This document shows, one piece after another, positions 44,876 to 58,731 of a stretch of 64,000 nt of DNA. Source of the stretch: Cryptomeria japonica (lineage: Eukaryota > Streptophyta > Pinopsida > Cupressales > Cupressaceae). The translations under genes and the position numbers were made by a program. The stretch spans positions 307,811,164-307,875,163 of the forward strand of contig NC_081414.1 in NCBI RefSeq assembly GCF_030272615.1, given 5' to 3'. Numbering within the stretch: the first letter of the stretch is position 1; every line of letters begins with the position of its first letter. Under the pieces are notes generated by a model that worked only from the letters and a program-made list of their open reading frames with translations, did no database searches and had not been told where the DNA came from.

Positions 44876-46188
44876 TGTTGGCATTGTGTTTGTCATTGAA
44901 TTCAAGCACTAAGCATTAGATTTCTGTAGTGAAATTTTTGCTTCTTGTCATCATGGTGACAAGAGCAAAACAATGTGTGATAGGAATATATGGTTGGAAG
45001 CATACAACAACAACAGGAACTTTGTATGTCATTTGAAAATATATTTGAGAATGACCAAGTGCATTGTTTACATCTGCAATATGTTTCCTTGAAGTTCTTA
45101 TGCTAGAAAAGTAGACAAGGTTCAGTGACTATGTGTGTATTTTGTTTCTGTCTTTCATGTGACAAGATGATGGCAGGTGACATGAATCAATAATAGAAAA
45201 CTTAAATAAAACAATTAACAATGACAAGAACTTTAATAATTTTACTAAATAACATATCACCAATTAATAATCTTAATAACATGACAATGACTTTGAAGAC
45301 TATGACTGTGGTCATTATTCTCTCTTTCAAATGTGCGGGGATAATGATCAAGTTTTTGAATACTAACGGTTAGTTACGGTGAAAAAAAACTTGGTGGGAG
45401 GTTGCCAGTTAGTTCTACAAATAGCAATTTTTTCTAACTGCTTAATGAATATTGAAAAATGAGGGAGTTTGTTGAATGATAGTTGGACTATTTATTGAAT
45501 GTGTGAATGGTTCTTCTACTATGACTGCTTCAACAATGTGTTAATATTTTTAGTTATGTATATTGAATATCATGTACGTATTTACTATTACAGAGATAAA
45601 GGTTTGATCGGTGTTTTGATCATCTTCATTGAGAAACCCTATTGAAGAACAATCTGATATGTTGGGGATATGAATGACAAAGTTTTGTCTTTTGTTACTA
45701 TTGGAGGTATTAGCATATTGTTGATGTTCAGTTTACTATTGCTGATAAGAGAAGTATAAACAATGTTATGTATTGATACAGAGTAACCCTATGCATATAT
45801 TTTTTAATTCTTCTAAAATTGTGTAGGGAGTTGGTGCTCCTACAAACAAGTGAAGTTGGTGCTTCTAAACTTGTAAGGGGTTGGTGCTCCTAAGGTTGGT
45901 TCCCTAAATGTAACCAATGAGGTTTATAGTGAGACATTTTGCAACCAGTGAGGTTTATAGCTAGTGAGGCATAATAAAATTTACTTTCATAGTGGTTTTC
46001 TACCCTTTTAGGGATTTTCACTCAAATATTTGTGTCATTTGGTGTGCTTCTATGGCTGTTATGATTAGTGGATTGTTGTATGCCTTATTCTTGTTTTTTT
46101 ATAGAATTCTATGTGTCTTAGTACTATTGTATTTAAATTTTATTGACCACTAATTCATGCCCCCTCAATGGTCTAAAGTATTCCAAAA
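44876..46188 (+). repeat. 5' LTR of Copia-IV
   Basis: Begins TGTTGGCATTGTG and ends TTCCAAAA, where the partner has TTCCAACA. It is clearly diverged from the 3' LTR by many substitutions and small indels. Confidence 0.9.
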
Positions 46189-46190
46189 AG

Positions 46191-46204
46191 TGGTATCAAA
46201 GCAG
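46191..46204 (+). other. Primer-binding site of Copia-IV
   Basis: TGGTATCAAAGCAG two bases after the LTR; initiator-Met tRNA type with one change. Confidence 0.85.
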
Positions 46205-46266
46205 TCATGTTCCTTGTAATAGGTCTGACAAGATTAGGTTGATCTTGGAAGGGAATAATTGTAATC

Positions 46267-49200
46267 ATGGCACAAGAAGGTTCTTCAGTTGCAAAAGCAC
46301 ATCTGTTTGACGACATTGACTATGCTTTTTGGAAGGTTAGAAGGCAAACCTATTTGGTTTCGGTATGAGTTGATGTGTGGAATTTAATTGTCAATGGTTA
46401 TATTGTTCCTCCTACAATACCTACTGATGTTGTTGGTAAAAAGGATTATGAAACTGATGCTAGGACAAAGAATGCTATACTTTGTGGTTTGTCTAAAGAT
46501 ATCTTTGTAAAAGTTATGCACTGTAAGTCTTCACAAGAAGTTTGGGATAAACTAAATAACATCTATTGTGGCAATGATAGAGTGAAGCAGACTAAAATAC
46601 AAAACCTGAGAGAAAAGTTTGAAAAGCTAAAAATAAATGAGGAGAAGAGATAAAGGATAAAGATGTAGTAAAAAAGGTCCTAAGTTCATTTCCATCTAAG
46701 TATGATTCCAAAATATATTCAATAAAAGAAGCAAAGGATATAAACAATTATTCTATGGATGACTTACATGGTACTCTCATAGCTTATGGAATGAGAACAT
46801 GTAAGGTGGAGTCTACCAGTAGAGAGGCAACCTTCAAGGCTGAGAAAAATAATAAAGAGATCCATTCAAACTCTAAATACTTTAATATTATAGAGTCTCA
46901 ATTTGCTAGAAGACTGAAAAAAGGAGTCAGGGAAGTATAAAGGATAAATTCCTTTCAAATGTTTCAACTATGGTAGGATAGGAAATTTTGTAGCCAAGTG
47001 TCCTTATGATGAACCTAATGATGATAAAGAGAGTAGTGAAAAACAAGGCAAAAAGAAATCATTCAATACTAGAAGAAAGTTCCCTTTTAAGAAGAAAAAG
47101 AGTTTGTATGTTGATGTGTCTGATAGTGACATTGAAGACTCTGTTGATGAAGAATAAGTCTTGTTTATGGAAATTGCAGGTTCAAATGCAAATCATAAAG
47201 AGGAATATAAGTTTGACAATGGATTAGAGATGATAGATGTTTATCTTTAGGGTGAACTACTCTGTGCTCTTAAGGGAATTCAAAGATTGAAAATGGAGGC
47301 TTGCATACAAAAGATCAAGTCATGAAAAAGGAAAATATGATTAGTAAGATTAATGAGGCTTACACATAGCTTGAGGAAAGTAAGAGAGTTGAAGAAGTGA
47401 CCAAGACAGAGTTGGTTGGCAAGATAGAAGATTGTCAAAACTTGGAGGCATAATTTGTCTCTTTAAGAAAGAAGAGTAACATATGAAAGTGAGAACAAAC
47501 TTAAAAGTGTGTGAAGTTGGCCAAAATTCAAATATGTTAGGAAATAATGACAACAATCAAACCAAGAGCGGCAATTAAAGTGTTCAAGGGATCATCAAAT
47601 ACACATGGAAGATTACCAATTAGGTTTAACCCTCATTTCTTTGGTTATTCTTTTTATTGTAATCAGTATGGACATAACATTAGTGAGTGTAGAGTTACCA
47701 TAAGAAGGGGATCAAACTTTTTGAATAGAAATTCTTTTGCAATGTTGAATAATATGAGGTGTTATAACTGTCATAGTTTTGGTCATATAGACAAGTACTA
47801 TAGATTGAATGTTGATTAGCAAAATAAGGAAAGTAATGTTGATATTGAGAAAATGAACAAAGTGAAATTAGTTTGGAGACCAAAGGAAGCAAAAATTATT
47901 GAAGAATCAATGCTTGTTCAAACAACATTTTATTCTAGAGAGAAATATTTATGGGTGATTGATAATGGTTGTTCAAACCACTGACTGGTGACACATATAA
48001 ATTAATCAAACTTGATAGTTATGATTGAGGAGTTGTTAGATTTGGTGATAATATTTCTAGGTAGATCAAAGGATTAGGAACCATGTTATTAGATGATTCT
48101 ATGCCTATTCATGATGTCTACTTTGTAGAAGGCTTAAAACATAACCTCTCAAGTGTCAACCAGATTTGTGATAGTGGTTACAATGTTTTATTCAATTATC
48201 AAGGATGTGAGATAAAAAGGAAATTAGGAATGACAGTTGCAGCAGGTAAGAGAACTAGTGGAAATGTCTATACTTTGAAAGATATTACAAGTAGAGATAA
48301 TCATAAAAATATTTGTCTTATGGGACATGTGGAAGAGAGTTGGTTGTGGCATAAAAGGTTTGGGAATCTAAAACTTTGATAATTTTGTTAGAGTGAGTAT
48401 AAATCAAAATGCTAGAGTCATGCCACCCATTCACAAGCCAACAAACAACATGTGCAAGGAGTGTCAACATGAGAAAAAAACTAAGATTAGTTTTGCATCT
48501 AAAGATCATTTGTCTACTAGACCATTGCATCTTATTCATATGAATTTGTGTGGTCCTACTAGGACAAGAGTTATTAATGGAGATAGATACTTTATGCTCT
48601 TTGTTGATGACTATATAGGATGATTGGGTAATGCTTTTGAATCACAAATCAAAAGCATTTGACAGATTTAAAGTATTTAGAAAGATGGTTGAGAAGGAAC
48701 CAGATTTGAAGATAAAATGTTTGAGATCAGACAAGGGTGAAGAATACACTTTTAGAGAGTTTGAAGATTATTGTGAACAACATGACATTAAAAGACAATA
48801 TGTTGTTTCTAGAACACCTTAACAAAATGGGGTGGTAGAGAGAAAGAATGGGACAATGGAAGATATGGCTAGAACAATGCTTGATGAAGCAAAGTCACCT
48901 GGCATGTATTGGAAATAAGTTATTCTTATAAAGGTATTCACACTAAACAGAGCTCAATTAAGGGTCAAATCCAAGCACACACCTTATGATTTATGGTATG
49001 GTAAGTCAGCCTATGTTAAGTATTTTAAGGATTTTGGAAGTAAGTGTTTCATTAAGAGAGATGATTAAAGTTTGGGTAGCTTTGAGTCAATAAGTGATGA
49101 GTGTTTTTTCCTTGTCTATTCTACATACATTAAGGCATATAAATGTTTCAATAAAAGGTTAAAAAAGATAGTTGAGAGAGGTGATGTAAAGGTTGATGAA

Positions 49201-49501
49201 AATTTACAAGTTGACAAAAACAATATTGAAAGTATTGAGGAAGAATTTAATTTAAAACTTGTAGGAGAAGCTCCTAAAGGAGAAGTGATAGCAAGCAACC
49301 GATGGATACTATGACAAACATATCTGCACCTATTCTTATCGTTGGGGTGACATGAACTAAAAATCCTTCAAAGACACTGCTAAAGAATCATCCATAAGAA
49401 CAAATAATTGGAGACAAAGATGTTGGGGATCTAACTAAAAGAAGAGTTTCATTATTGGGTGAGGAAGCAATTTTTTTGTTTGTTATCAACAATAGAACCT
49501 A
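46267..49501 (+). pseudogene. Copia-IV gag, protease and integrase remnants
   Basis: Gag starts at ATG 46267 (MAQEGSSVAKAHLFDDIDYA) and meets TGA at 46366. The frame resumes with the capsid-like VWDKLNNIYCGNDRVKQTK. Two zinc knuckles near 47650 and 47757 have each lost one ligand (Ser for the first Cys; Tyr for the last Cys). Protease is reduced to VIDNGCSNH near 47955. The integrase zinc site region reads WLWHKRFG ... CKECQHEK, and the first DDE residue is Asn (HMNLCGP, about 48538). RSDKGEEY and VVERKN follow. Multiple stops and shifts occur. The coding sequence is cut at 49501 by the nested solo LTR, between LSTIEPKN and the segment resuming at 56781. Confidence 0.85.
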
Positions 49502-50479
49502 AGAACTGTATCGTCGTAAATTGTCATCAAGTCAATTTACACCTCATGTTTATGCCCCTACTTTAGCATGTCTCCCCCTCATCTCCTATTCGGGTTTGTT
49601 CAATGCCTTAACTCCAATGTTTATGTCCCATACACCTATCAAATGACTCTCTAGAGGGGTGTCTTCCTCTTTGGGCCAAAATCTTGGTACTTAATTGAGG
49701 ATTCCATGGTCCTCCCCAATGGGGTCCATTTTTCAAGAGAGGGATGAGACATATCGCTCTGATAAAAAGGCATTTGATCAACTTAATTTCATCCTAAGTA
49801 TTCTAATTCTCCATATCCAAGCATTCAAGCATTGAAGTGTTCATCATCAAGCATTTCTAGAGATCTTCAAGGCTGCATTTCCTTCATTCAATCATTGTGG
49901 AGGAAATTACAATATTCATATGCAAGCATGTGTGTGTGATTAGGGTTTTTTCATGTTCATGCCATTTCATTAAACATATGTGATTACCTTCAAGAAGCAA
50001 AGCATCATTATCAATCATTGCATATATGAGGTATATCTTTATATTTTATTTTATTTTAGTATTTGTAATATTTCATTCAAGGTTAATTCCTAAACCAGGG
50101 TTTGACTTAGGCAAATCCCTATTCCCAACCCTTTTCCCTTCTCTAGTGTGCGCAAGAATAGGTACAAAGATACAATCTTCATAATTATCTTTATTTACAA
50201 TGACGAATCAATCCCCCATGGGAGTGCGAAAAGTGCGGAGGACTAAAGAAACACCATCCTGATCCTAACAAATCAGGAGCTCCTTCTGAGAATAGGTCTG
50301 AATACTCTTATAATGCCCAGGTCCATGTTTGTGGCTCGATTTGATGACTGTAGCTCATTGTTTGCGTATAATTACTTCGATTACAATCTGTTTGCCCTAA
50401 TTTTAGCATCCTCAATAAATCAATTCAACTTAAGGGATAGCAGAGGCTCATCCAAGATCCCTGGAATCTGATCAAAATT

Positions 50480-51189
50480 TGATGTAGGAGCATCCCTCGT
50501 TATTGGAAATCTTCCATCAACCAAAAACATTTCTTTTCAGTTTGTTTTTAGTTTTGCAGTTCTAGCACTTCTTTCTGCCTTTGCTCACCAGATCTTGCAG
50601 AACTGGATTTTTCTTGTAAACTTGATTATCTTCCTTAGTCCTGAATTATAGGATGTTTGAATCTTTTTCTGGCAAGTTATCTCTTTCAAATTCGGAGATA
50701 GTTTTCTAGCTTAGAACACCAGAACCACTTGTACCTATTGGCAAATCTTGTGGACCCTTTCCCTAGCTTGCAGGGATCCAGTTCACTATTTCCAACATTC
50801 CTTGGCATGTGGTCGACCTTCCCTCTGATCCACACTTCTTCCTTTGGATTTTCTGGAGGATTTTCATTGGCGGAGGCCGACCGGATCCCTTTAGACCATC
50901 TAAATCAATATAATTTGGCTTGTAGTAATCAGTTTTTTGAAACCAAAAAGGTCTATCTTGAGATTGAGAGGTCTGGTATTGACTGAGACTATAATTGAGC
51001 ATGTTTGTATCAGACCAGTGAGCCAAACCTTGTAGCCCGCATGTTGTTGGCAGATTGTAAACAATTTTCATGATATAATCAATCAGTTCTGCATTGCCTC
51101 CATCATCTTGTCTTTCTTTCATTGTGTTTACTCTTGTTGCACGGTCCGAATAGATCTCATTGAGGTCCCTCCCAACTGTGACTACACCA
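50480..51189 (+). repeat. 5' LTR of the Ty3 element
   Basis: Starts TGATGTAGGAGCATCC and ends GACTACACCA. Compared with the 3' LTR it lacks about 57 bp between two CCGACC copies near 50880, a probable deletion by short-repeat recombination. Confidence 0.85.
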
Positions 51190-51191
51190 AG

Positions 51192-51206
51192 TGGTATCAG
51201 AGCTCG
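51192..51206 (+). other. Primer-binding site of the Ty3 element
   Basis: TGGTATCAGAGCTCG, the initiator-Met tRNA type, two bases after the LTR. Confidence 0.9.
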
Positions 51207-51328
51207 ATTTTATTCTAGAGATTGCATTGTCCTGAAGGTTTTTTTGTGGGGTGGTGGATTGTAGATTTGACCTATAGCGGTAGAGGACTAGCGTGAAGAT
51301 GGCATGAAGAGGAAGTAGGAATGGTGGA

Positions 51329-54300
51329 GTGTGTGGGAATGTAGACCCTATTGTGATGGAAATGTTGAGAGGAAATGCAGCCCAGTTGGAAGCTGTTGAA
51401 ACAACCCATAGAAGAGGTCGACATATTGAAGATGTGACTGAAGATGAAGAAGAAGAAGCACTAGCAGAACAAGTAGAAAATCCATTGGTGATTGATCTGG
51501 ATGAAGAGAGGTTCTTGAGGGTTTTGAGTAGGGCAAACACTAAACCCCATTTTACCCCACTAGAGTATGACGGTAAGCTGGATTTGGATGAATTAATGGA
51601 TTGGATCTCAAAGATGGAGAAGTATTTTGATTTTGAGAACACCACGAAAGAAAGAAGGTTGAAATATGCCTGCACTAGGTTGAAAGGTCATGCATCTCTT
51701 TGGTGGGAACATTTACAAGTTGATAGACAAAGAAGAGGCAAAGAGAAGATCAAATCATTGGAGCGGATGGTTGCCAAGTTGAAATCGAAGTTTATGCCTG
51801 GTGATTACCAAGTAAGTATATTCCAGAAGTTGCAGAACCTGAATCGGAAAGAATCAAGTGTGAAGGGGTATATTGAAGTATTCTACAAGTTGAATATCAG
51901 ATTTAGACATGTTGATGATGAGATTAAACAATTTATGAGATATTTGAATGGATTGTGGATGTTTATACAAGATGAACTCAGTTTGATCAAGTTGTAGAGT
52001 GTTGAAGAAGCTTACCAATATGCCTTGAAAGTAGAAGAGAAGTTGAAGAAAAGAAATGAGTAGAGACAGAGAGGTAGAGGTGGAAGGTTTTCGAGAGGAA
52101 GATTTAAAGGAGGAAGAGGATATTCCAGAGGAAGAGGAAACTGTACAGATCAGAACAAGGACAAGGAAGTAAGCAAAGATGGTATTTCATACCGGAAGGA
52201 TGATAAAATTTTCTACCAGAGAAGAGAACCTGATAGTTACCAGAATGAGGGTTATGGAAAGGAGGACATAACACAAGAAAAGAGAGCATTTAAAGGAACT
52301 TACTTTAAGTGTGGAGGAGAAGTAAATCATGATTTTGAATGTAAAAAGGTAGAGAACACTAGAAGAACAACATTGTTAGAAGAAAACCCTACTGGATCAG
52401 CTAACAAACTAGAAGATGGATAACTGGTGATGATGAAGAGAGCCTTATGTCATACCAAAGAGGAGGAAGAGCCCTTGTAGAGGATAAATTTATTCAAGAT
52501 TAGATGTAAGGTATCCAATAAGTTTTGTAAAGTAGTTATTGATAATGGTAGTTCAGATAATCTTGTTTTCGAAGAGATGGTGAATAAATTGAAGTTGGAA
52601 AGACTGAGACACCCTCAACCTTACCAAATAGCATGGATTTAGGATGATAATAAGTTGTTAGTATGTGAACAATGCTTGGTGAAATTGAAAATTGGAAATT
52701 ATCATGATGAAGTTTTGTGTGATATTATGCCTATGGATCTTTGTCACATTTTGTTTGGTAGACCTTGGCGATTTGATAGACAGGCGATACATGATGGGAG
52801 AAAGAACATATACACTATTGTAGCAAATCGGATGAAACAAACCTTGCTACCCTTAGAGGAGCCTCAAAAGAGTGGAGTCTATACAAATGCTAGAATCTAT
52901 TTGGTGGATGGAAGGAAATTCCTAGATGGAATGAGACATGAGAATGTGTGTTTTGCCTTAGTTCCTAAGAAGATTGAGAACTTGGAGCATGAAGAACAAC
53001 CAGAGGAGATAAAGGAGTTGCTGAAAGAGTATGAAGACATCATTTCAGATAATGTGCCTAATGGATTACTACCTGTGAGGAGTATCAATCATTGCATGGA
53101 CCTGATAACTAGAGCTAGTTTACCTAACAAAGCTGCACACCAGATGAGGTAGAGAGTGAAGAATTGAATAAACAAATGTAGGAATTGATGAAGAAAGATT
53201 TGATCCGAGAAGGTTTGAGTCCTTGTGTAGTACCAACCATGTTAGCTTCTAAGAAGAATGAAGAATGGAGGATGTGTACCGATTCGAAAGCAATAAACAA
53301 GATCACTGTGAAGTACCGGTTTCCTTTGCCTAGGATGGATGACATAATGGATTGCTTGAGTGGAGCCAAATACTACACAAAGATAGACTTGAAGAGTGGA
53401 TATCATCAAATCATAATTAGAGAAGAAGATGAGTGGAAGACAACATTCAAGACAAATGAAGGATTATATCAATGGTTGGTGATGCCTTTTGGGTTGAGTA
53501 ATGTACCAAGTACTTTCATGACATTGATGAATGAGGTATTGAAGAGATTCTTGGGTAAGTTTATTATTATATATTTGGATGATATTTTGATTTTCAGTAA
53601 GACAAAGGAGGGACATATGTTGCATTTAAGACAAGTTTTGCAGAGGTTGAGAGAAGAGAAGTTGCTGATAAATCTAAAGAAGTGTAGTTTCATGAAGGAA
53701 GAGTTGGTCTATTTTGGATTTGTGATATCTACGGATGGATTGAAGATGGATCCGAAGAAGGTAAAAGCAATTGTTTAATGGCCTACACTGGAAATCATTG
53801 GAGAGGTAAGATCATTTCATGGATTGGCTAGTTTCTATCGAAAGTTTATCATAAATTTCAGTTCAGTTTGTAGCCCTATGATTGAGACAATGAGAGGAGA
53901 TAGGAAAGAATTCAAATAGATAATCGAAGAAAATAAGGGTTTTGAATTGTTGAAGCAAAAGGTGATTGAGAAGCCTATGTTAGCTTTACCAAATTTCAAC
54001 AAAGTATTTCAAGTAGACTGTAATGCAAGTGGGAATGCAATTGGAGCCGTGTTAAGTCGGGAAGGGAGAGCAATAGCTTATTTCAGTGAAAAGTTGAATG
54101 ATGCTAGGATGATATATTCAATGTATGATCATGTATTTTATGCCATAGTTCAAGCCTTAAAGAAGTGGAGACATTACTTGTTGCCTAAGGAGTTTTTGTT
54201 GTATACCAATCATCAAGCCTTGCAGTATTTGAATAGTCAGAATAATTTGAATCAGAGACACATGATATGGGTGGAATTCTGGTAGAGTTACACCTTTGTG

Positions 54301-55839
54301 TTGAGGCATAGAAGTGGAAAGTCAAAAAAAGTTGTTGATGCATTGAGTAGAAGGAGAAATTTGATGACATAAATGAGAGTGACAATATTAGGATTTGAAG
54401 AGTTGAAGACCTTGTATGATGATATCCCGGATTTTGTAGAACCTTGGAAACCATGTAGAGCACCAGTTATGGCAGATAGAAGTAAGTGGTTGGATCATTT
54501 CATTCAGGATGGGATGTTATTCAAAGGAGTTCAATTGTGCATACCTAAGAGTTCTATGAGGGAGAATTTGATAAAGGAGAAGCATAGTGGAGGATTAGCC
54601 AAACACTTTGGTGTTGACAAAATAGTAGCATTAGTGAGTGAACATTACTTTTGGCCTCAGATTCATAAGGGTGTTAGGAAATTTGTGTAGAGCTATAGAG
54701 TTTGTCAGGTTGCAAAAGGTAGTTGTCAGAATGTGGGATTGTATAAGCCTTTGACAGTTCCTCAGAGACCTTGGGAGGACATAAGCATGGATTTCATACT
54801 TGGATTGCTTAAGATACATAGATGGAATGACTATTTATTTATGGTGGTGGATAAATTCTCAAAGATGGCTCATTTCATACCTTGTAAGAAGACATCAGAT
54901 GTAGTGAATATAGCTGACTTATTTTTCAAGGAAGTGGTGAGATTACATGGATTACCTAAGAGCATAGTTTCAGACGGGGACACTAAGTTTGTTGGTTATT
55001 GTTGGAGAACACTTTGGAAAAAGATGAAGACAGATTTGAAATTTAGTTCTACTTTTCACCCACAGACTAATGGTCAGACAGAGGTAGTAAATAGGAGTTT
55101 GGGAAATTTGTTGAGATGCTTAGTAGGGGAGAAAATGGGAAGTTGGGATTGTATCCTTGCACAAGAAGAGTTTGCCTACAACAATTTAGTGAACAAGAGT
55201 ACCAGAAGAACACCTTTTGAGATTGTTACTAGAGCACACCCTAGAGGTATATCAGAATAGAGGGATATCAACAATGAATACAAGTGAAGTGCAGAAGTAG
55301 AAGAATTTGTAGATCACATGAAGGCCTTACATATTCAGGTTAAACAACAATTGGAGGATATGAATAACAAATATAAGGAAAAAGAAGATGAGAAGAGAAG
55401 ACATAAGGAATTTGAAGTTGGCGATGAAGTGATGGTGTACCTGAGAAAGGAAAGATTTCCAGTTGGAACCTATAAGAAGTTGCAGATGAGAAAGTTTGGA
55501 CCTTGCAAGATCTTGAGGAAATTCAGTTTCGGAAATGCATATGAAGTGGAGCTACTAGATAATTTGAGTATTTCACCTATATTCAACATTGCAGATCTAG
55601 AACAGTATCATGAATCAAAATTTAGTAAAGACAATATTGCAGACTTGGAGAAGCAGTTGCCCTGATAGGAACCATATCAGATTGAAGATATTTTGGACAA
55701 TAGGATCGGGGGTAGTACCCGGAGTAGTTAGTACAAGGAATATCTTGTGAAATGGAAGGACATACCAGTTGAAGATTCATCTTGGATTTATCTGGCAAAG
55801 GTGGACGGCCTTGGTTTTCCTGTGACCCCAACCAAATAA
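51329..55839 (+). pseudogene. Ty3/gypsy gag-pol with chromodomain, many stops
   Basis: Gag capsid (51329-51997) has ACTRLKGHASLWWEHLQ. An Arg/Gly-rich stretch with RGRGG and GRFKGGRGYSRGRG follows near 52070-52140. The zinc knuckle is YFKCGGEVNHDFECKK, with the first Cys missing. Protease is VVIDNGSSDNLV (52535). A frameshift near 53160 leads to RT (53185-53778) with YLDDIL intact; RNase H is near 53950-54280. Integrase runs from 54540: H---H and one Cys (SYRVCQ, first Cys now Tyr), then MDFI, VSDGDTKF and GQTEVVNRSL keep DDE. The chromodomain (55681-55815) has YKEYLVKWKDIPVEDSSW. More than ten stops, most in one frame after 53185. The chromodomain may direct integration to marked chromatin, as known for the group. 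Confidence 0.9.
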
Positions 55840-55870
55840 GGGACTCACTTTTTCAACAAACCCAGATGTA

Positions 55871-56652
55871 TGATGCAGGAGAATCCCCGGTTCTTGGCAA
55901 TCTTGCATCAATCAAAAACATTTATTTTCAGTTTGTTTTCTATTTTGCAGTTCTAGCACTTCTTTTTGCATTTTCTTGCATTTGCTCACCGGATCTTGCG
56001 TAGCTGGATTTTTCTTGTAAACTTGATTATCTTCCTTATTCTTGAACGATGAGACATTTGGATCTTTTGCCAACAAGTTATTGCTTCCAGATTCTGAGAT
56101 AGTTTTTTGGCTTAGAACATCGGAACCGCTTGGACCTATTGGTGAATCTTGCAGTCTCTTTCCCTAGCTTGCGAAGCTCCCGTTCGTTGTTTCCAACATT
56201 CCTTGGTGTGTGGCCAACCTTCCCTCTGATCTAAACTTCTTCCTTTTGATTTTTCAGAGGATTTTCATTGGTGGAGGCCGACCTGGTGGTTTTATATGTT
56301 TCATCATGTTCATCATTGTATTGATTCTTATTGGACCGACCGGATCCCTCTAGACCATATAAATCAATGTAATTTGGGTTGTAGTAATCAGTTTTTTGGA
56401 ACTGGGAAGATCTATCTTGAGATTGAGAGGTCCAGTATTAATTGAGACTCTAATTGAGCATGAACTTGTATTAGGCTAGTGAGCTGAACCTTGTAGCTTG
56501 CATGTTGTCGGCATATTGTAAACAATTTCCATAATATAATCAATCAGTTTTGCATAGCCTCCATCATCTTGTCTTGCTTTCATTGTGTTTACTTTTACTG
56601 CACATGGTCCAGATAGATCTTATTGAGGTCCCTCCCAACCGTGACTGCACCA
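55871..56652 (+). repeat. 3' LTR of the Ty3 element
   Basis: Starts TGATGCAGGAGAATCC and ends GACTGCACCA. It is longer than its partner mainly by the roughly 57-bp segment near 56287-56340 and a short TGCATTTTCT addition. No good polypurine tract is visible just upstream. Confidence 0.85.
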
Positions 56653-56780
56653 CATTTAGACCTCCTAGGTTTAGATCTATCAAATTCCTATCTTTCCCTA
56701 ATGTATTGGTCCCTAAGTAAAAATTAGCAATTTTCATCCTTATTGTGGTGGAAACCCTAGCTTTTTACCAAAACAAGAAC

Positions 56781-58293
56781 TATATTGAGGCCAACAAAGA
56801 TGAATGTTGGATCAAGGCCATAAAGAAGAAATTAAGTCAGATAGAAAATAACAAAACTTGGGAACTAGTCCCTAGGCCTGAAGGTAAGAATATTATTGTT
56901 GCAAAGTGGTTATTTAGAAACAAGTTAGATGAACATTGTAAGGTTTCTAAGAAACAAATCTAGACTTGGTTGTAAATGATGCTCACAGGTTGAGGGTACT
57001 GATTTTGGTGAAACATTTGCACCTATGGCTAAGCTTGAAGCCATAAAGATATTCTTATCCTTTTTAGTGTTTAAAAACTTCAAAATCTACCAAATGGATG
57101 TTAAGGCAACCTTTCTTAATGGATATCTTGATGAAGAGGTCTATATGGAACAGTCGAAAGGTTTCACATGTAAAGGAAGTTTTGATCATGTTTATAAATT
57201 TTAAAAGGTTTTATATGGTTTGAAGCAAGTTCCTATAGCTTGGTATTCTAGGTTGGATAAGCATCTATTGGCACAAGGATTCATGAGAGGAGGTGTGGAC
57301 AACAATTTATTTGATAAGATACAAAGTGAGGATTTACTTGTTGTAGAAGTTTATATAGATGACATTATTTTTGGTTGCATGAATGATGATATGTGAAATT
57401 TTTTTTCTAACCTTATGCAATTAGAATTTGAAATGTCTATTCTTGGAGAATTATTCTTTTTCCTTGGATTGCAGATCTCTCAACTTGAACAAGGTATATT
57501 TATATCACAAATTAAGTATGCAAGAGATATGCTTAAAAGGTTTTATATGGATGACTATAAACCAGTGGGAACACCCATGGTAATAGGTTACAATATGAGT
57601 AAAATTGACGACTCATCTAATGTTGATCAAAATAGATATAGGTCAATGATAAGAAGTTTACTATATCTCACAATATCTAGGCCTAATATCATGCAGGTGG
57701 TTTATTTAGTTGCATAGTTTCAATCTTCTCCTAGAGAGTCTCATGTCAATGTAGTCAAGTGGTTCTTTAAATATATCAAAGGCACATTGGACTATGATTT
57801 TTGGTATCTTAGAAACAATTATTTTACTTTAATTGCCCATACCAATGTTGATTGGGTAGGGTGTCTAGATGATAGGAAGAGTGCTAGTGGAGAAGCTATC
57901 TTTTCGAGAGATAGACTTGTGTGTTGGCACATCAAAAAACAAGAGTCAATATCTATGTCCACAATAGAGGTAGAGTATATAGCTACTACTTCATGTTGTA
58001 CACAAGTTATTTGGATGGTGTAAACACTTTTAGACATGAAGGTTCAAGTACCTAAACCAGTTTCCATCTTGTGTGATAACACCAATGCAGTAAATATTTC
58101 TAAAAATCTTGTTCAACACTCAAGAACAAAACACATTGATATTTGATATCATTTTTTGAGAGAGAAATTTATTACAAATACAGTTACTATGAGTTATGTT
58201 TCCACCACATACCAAGTGGTTGATATTTTAACTAAACTCTAGGCAAAGGAGGTCTTTGAAAGGTTGAGACCAAGGTTAGTTGTCTTACCCTTC
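56781..58293 (+). pseudogene. Copia-IV RT and RNase H remnants
   Basis: Resumes after the nested insertion with YIEANKDECWIKAIKKKL and TWELVPRPEGKN. RT keeps [10 protein letters not shown] (about 57090) and YIDD (about 57353), with shifts and stops between. RNase H keeps TNVDWVG and STIEVEYIA, then CDNTNAVNISKNL after a stop at 58021. Dead copy. Confidence 0.85.
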
Positions 58294-58731
58294 TCCTCTA
58301 TTCATTAATTCATCATCATAGTGGTTCAATGGTTTTAGGGGGAGCTTCTGCTTGTTATCTTTTATTACTTGAAACATCACGTTTCTCCCCATTGTCATTG
58401 ATGCCAAAGGGGGATATGAGAGTAATAATTGTGTTTTCAATAGTGTGTTTTTAGTCTTGTTTCAGTAGTTCAGTTTTGTCTTGATTTGTTGATGTTGATC
58501 TGGTTTGATAATGTTTCAACAGTAATGAGAGAGTTTGTTGAATATGTTTAGTTTTTGCAATGTTCCAATTTATTTTGATTGAGCAACATAGAAAAGGAAG
58601 TTGCAGTAGCAGTGCAAAGAACAACGAGTTTTTGAAATCCTAAACATCTTTATGCAAATATAATGCATTTAGACAAGGGGAGCAAGAGTGCAATTACTGT
58701 AGATGCTGACATCAATGCAAAAGGGGGAGTT
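58294..58731 (+). other. Copia-IV 3' untranslated region and polypurine tract
   Basis: Non-coding. It ends in AAAAGGGGGAGT (58719-58730) one base before the 3' LTR. A second purine run, AAAGGGGGA near 58405, may be a relic of an additional priming site. Confidence 0.7.

Larger units (their letters stand above)
50480..56652 (+). mobile_element. Ty3/gypsy chromovirus-type element
   Basis: LTRs of 710 and 782 bp (TGATGTAGGAGC / TGATGCAGGAG ... GACTGCACCA), an initiator-Met primer-binding site, and gag-pol with RT before integrase and a C-terminal chromodomain. This layout is that of plant chromoviruses. The flanks AAATT and CATTT match at only three of five positions, so the target duplication is worn or an end is off by a base or two. 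Confidence 0.85.
49507..56775. mobile_element. Solo LTR inside Copia-IV, itself split by a Ty3 element
   Basis: Begins TGTATCGTCGTAAATTG and ends TTTACCAAAACA. The duplication AGAAC is exact (49502-49506 and 56776-56780). Once the Ty3 element (50480-56652) is set aside, the remaining 49507-50479 plus 56653-56775 is about 1.1 kb with no coding, as expected of a solo LTR. Small ORFs are absent. Its family is not determined from the sequence. Confidence 0.85.
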